Assembly (NCBI GenBank): GCA_964543205.1
Contig: CAZIXB010000063.1
Coordinates: forward strand, 1-8,167
DNA length: 8,167 bases
Source of the DNA: CAYSRM01 sp964543205
Lineage (GTDB): Bacteria; Verrucomicrobiota; Kiritimatiellia; UBA8416; CAYSRM01
Reading direction: 5' to 3'
Below, piece after piece: positions 6,216 to 8,167 of this stretch; position 1 is the stretch's first letter, and each line of letters starts with the position of its first letter. Below the pieces are notes generated by a model, which saw only the letters and a program-made list of their open reading frames with translations, had not been told where the DNA came from and did no database searches. Position numbers and translations under genes: made by a program.

Positions 6216-8117
6216 ATGAGAAGAACAATACTTGCAATAATCGGCGCTATATTTCTGGCATTCATTGCCGGGGCAGGAATCGCGCAGGAAGAGACCGAAA
6301 AACCCGCGCAGGACTCCAGCCTTCCGGCGCCCCCGCCTGTTGAAGCTCCGGGCCTGCAGACCAACCAGGCTGCTCAAACAACAGGAGAGGAAGAACAGAA
6401 AGAAAGCGCTACACCCGTTGCGGAGGAAGCTGAAGAACAAACTGTGCCTGCGCCGGAACAAGTCGAAGAGGCCGAATCCGGAGACGGTGAATTGATAGTT
6501 GTTCCCTCAAGCAACGAGGAAGGCGAAACCCTTTCTCTGACCATTAAAGAAGGCGCCACGGACATCGAAGGCGCTGAAGCCGAGATGGCAGAGAATCTAA
6601 TCAGTATCTCTCTGGACGACGTGCCAATGGCCGACGTAGTGAGACTTTTTACAAGCATATCGGGAGCAAACATAATTGCGACACCTTCCAATCTCCAGGG
6701 CAAAGTCACCGCTAACCTGACGGACGTCGAGTGGAAGCCTGCGCTGGAAACCATCCTTTCCATGCATAATCTCGCCCTACAGCAGAAGAGACCCGGAACC
6801 GAAATATACAGCATAACAGCCAAGCCCCCCGGAGCGCCTGAACCGCTGGTGGTGGAAACTCTTTTCCTGAAATACGCCACAGTCGATGAGGTAGTCTCAG
6901 TCGTGCAACCTATGTTAAGCCAGAGGGGATCTGTTTCCCCGTTCCCGTCGCGCAATGCGCTGGTCTTGCGCTCAACAGCGGCCACTCTCGATGAGATAAA
7001 AGAGGTAGTCAACAATATCGATAAGCTTCGCGACCAGGTGTTTATTGAAGCCAAGTTCATGGAGCTTAACGACGACGCAATCAAAAACCTCGGGATCAAC
7101 TGGCAGGTGCTCCAGGAGTACGGGGCAACAGCCTCCAGCCTGGAATGGAGCCTTGACGAAAACCGCTCATGGAATCAGAGCAGAGCAGATGCTATAAACA
7201 GGTTCGACAACAGAAGCAGGGAAAACATAATCGACCGGCAGTACACTATGAACGGGGAACAAGTTGAATCCGATCCTACCAGGAGTGTCGTCGATACAGT
7301 AAATCAAGGCCGAGACGTTTCCCGTGATATAGAAGATTCATTTTCAAAGGTCATTAACGATTTCAGGACAGCAGTCCTGAGCGCAGATGATTTCCGGATC
7401 GTTCTCAGCGCCCTTAAACAAATGGACGGGGTGTCTGTAGTGTCAAATCCAAAGATAATCGTGGCAAACGAACAGCCTGCGCTGATACACATTGGAGAAA
7501 TAGAACGACCCTTCGAATCCACCGTAACCCCCGCAACGGATACCACCGGCCCTGTAATAACATACAATCCGGGCGAACCGGTAGAATTCGGAGTCAAGCT
7601 GAATGTTACACCCACGGTAAACACAGAAAGCAATATCACGGTCAAAATCGAGCCGGAACTGACTCGGTTCGTGCGAGACTCAATAGCCCCTAATGGACAG
7701 ACATACCCGATCATCGCCACCAAGAAAATTTCCACGGTCTTCTGCCTCGACAGCGGACGAACTGTAGCGATTGGCGGATTGACTGAAACCGAAAACAGCG
7801 ACCGGACAAAGAAGATACCCCTGCTGGGCGATATACCGTTGATCGGGAAATATCTCTTCTCGCACCAGAGCAAGGAAACCAGCCAGAAGGAAACCATGAT
7901 ATTCGTCACCCTGGGCTACGCAAAGCCGGGCGCCATAGAAAAGGAAGATGGGCTGCCCCAGCAGACAAAACTGACTCAGAGACGCATGATCGAAGACGAG
8001 CTCGAAGCGTACGAAACTCAAAAGGGACTTGAAGAAATCCGCAGCCGGCGAGACGCAAAGCTAGACGAACAAGCCGAAAAAATCAAGCGCCAGCTTGAGA
8101 AAAAAGCCGGCAGCTAG
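6216..8117 (+). CDS. pilQ: PilQ-type outer-membrane secretin
   Basis: A 633-residue secretin. A signal peptide (1-23) is followed by a Pro/Glu/Ala-rich disordered linker to about 125. An STN/N0 domain follows at about 128-200 (ISLDDVPMADVVRLF), then one N1-type secretin_N domain at about 211-270 (ending VVNNIDK), then the secretin barrel from about 275 to 568. The barrel contains VFIEAKFMEL (275-284), VVSNPKI (408-414), VAIGGL (517-522) and the signature KIPLLGDIPLIGKYLF (533-548). One N domain after N0 matches PilQ. GspD would carry N1-N2-N3. PilQ normally has AMIN domains before N0, and none is visible here. The stretch between 297 and 390 is longer than usual and rich in Asn, Asp and Arg. 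A charged helical tail covers about 584-633. Multimers form the outer-membrane channel for the fibre. GGGGT (6206-6210) is the likely ribosome binding site, 5 nt before the ATG. Confidence 0.95.
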   Translation: MRRTILAIIGAIFLAFIAGAGIAQEETEKPAQDSSLPAPPPVEAPGLQTNQAAQTTGEEEQKESATPVAEEAEEQTVPAPEQVEEAESGDGELIVVPSSNEEGETLSLTIKEGATDIEGAEAEMAENLISISLDDVPMADVVRLFTSISGANIIATPSNLQGKVTANLTDVEWKPALETILSMHNLALQQKRPGTEIYSITAKPPGAPEPLVVETLFLKYATVDEVVSVVQPMLSQRGSVSPFPSRNALVLRSTAATLDEIKEVVNNIDKLRDQVFIEAKFMELNDDAIKNLGINWQVLQEYGATASSLEWSLDENRSWNQSRADAINRFDNRSRENIIDRQYTMNGEQVESDPTRSVVDTVNQGRDVSRDIEDSFSKVINDFRTAVLSADDFRIVLSALKQMDGVSVVSNPKIIVANEQPALIHIGEIERPFESTVTPATDTTGPVITYNPGEPVEFGVKLNVTPTVNTESNITVKIEPELTRFVRDSIAPNGQTYPIIATKKISTVFCLDSGRTVAIGGLTETENSDRTKKIPLLGDIPLIGKYLFSHQSKETSQKETMIFVTLGYAKPGAIEKEDGLPQQTKLTQRRMIEDELEAYETQKGLEEIRSRRDAKLDEQAEKIKRQLEKKAGS

Positions 8118-8167
8118 CCCTGCCCCTTACCCGCAAATGCTGACTGGACAATGTCACTTTTCCTCCA
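8118..8167. other. Sequence after pilQ, no gene assigned
   Basis: Fifty bases follow the pilQ stop. No stem-loop terminator is visible. An ATG at 8137 opens a frame that runs off the window, but it has no ribosome binding site and too few codons to judge. The operon may continue past the window. Confidence 0.4.

Noticed and set aside
6374..7099. A 241-codon minus-strand frame opposite pilQ
   Set aside because: The secretin on the plus strand is certain, and the antisense translation is Ser/Thr/Val-rich without motifs.
8137..8167. Start of a further gene after pilQ
   Set aside because: Only ten codons are visible, with no ribosome binding site before the ATG, so it cannot be supported.

Overview
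The window carries most of a type IV pilus / type II secretion-like assembly locus, arranged as two divergent transcription units. The main unit, on the plus strand, reads: a GspG-type pseudopilin (2038-2517), then PilM (2712-3755), PilN (3752-4369), PilO (4366-5040), a PilP-like periplasmic protein (5021-5461), an unfamiliar lipoprotein with two Ig-like repeats (5495-6154), and a PilQ-type secretin (6216-8117). On the minus strand, two minor prepilin genes run leftward: a small PilV-like one (1711-1283) and a very large PilW-like one that starts at 1279 and is still open at base 1.

The organism is a Gram-negative (diderm) bacterium, because the locus encodes an outer-membrane secretin, a lipoprotein with a lipobox, and periplasmic PilO/PilP proteins. 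Base composition is moderate, near 50% GC. The mixture of a GspG-style pilin with PilM/N/O and a PilQ-style secretin, together with the RDPFWPIGW motif in the PilP-like protein, resembles what I recall from the Planctomycetota-Verrucomicrobiota-Lentisphaerota/Kiritimatiellota group. That placement is an inference from memory and not a demonstrated assignment.

How the parts fit together (known family biology): PilM is a cytoplasmic actin-fold protein that binds the PilN N-terminus. PilN and PilO are single-pass inner-membrane proteins whose periplasmic domains form the alignment subcomplex. PilP bridges that subcomplex to the PilQ secretin channel in the outer membrane. The pilins polymerise into the fibre after cleavage by a prepilin peptidase. 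No ATPase (PilB/GspE), platform protein (PilC/GspF) or prepilin peptidase gene lies in this window. pilM, pilN and pilO overlap by 4 bases (ATGA) and pilP overlaps the end of pilO by 20 bases, so pilM to pilP is clearly one translationally coupled operon. The lipoprotein (33 bp gap) and pilQ (61 bp gap) probably belong to it.

The least ordinary points are the lipoprotein inserted between pilP and pilQ, a PilQ that lacks AMIN domains but has a long acidic/proline linker and a charged helical tail, the oversized PilW-like prepilin with extra beta-rich sequence, and Asp-rich loops in all three prepilins. The intergenic stretches (1712-2037 and 2518-2705) contain plausible sigma-70-type promoters. 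I see no RNA genes, insertion sequences, CRISPR arrays or attachment sites.
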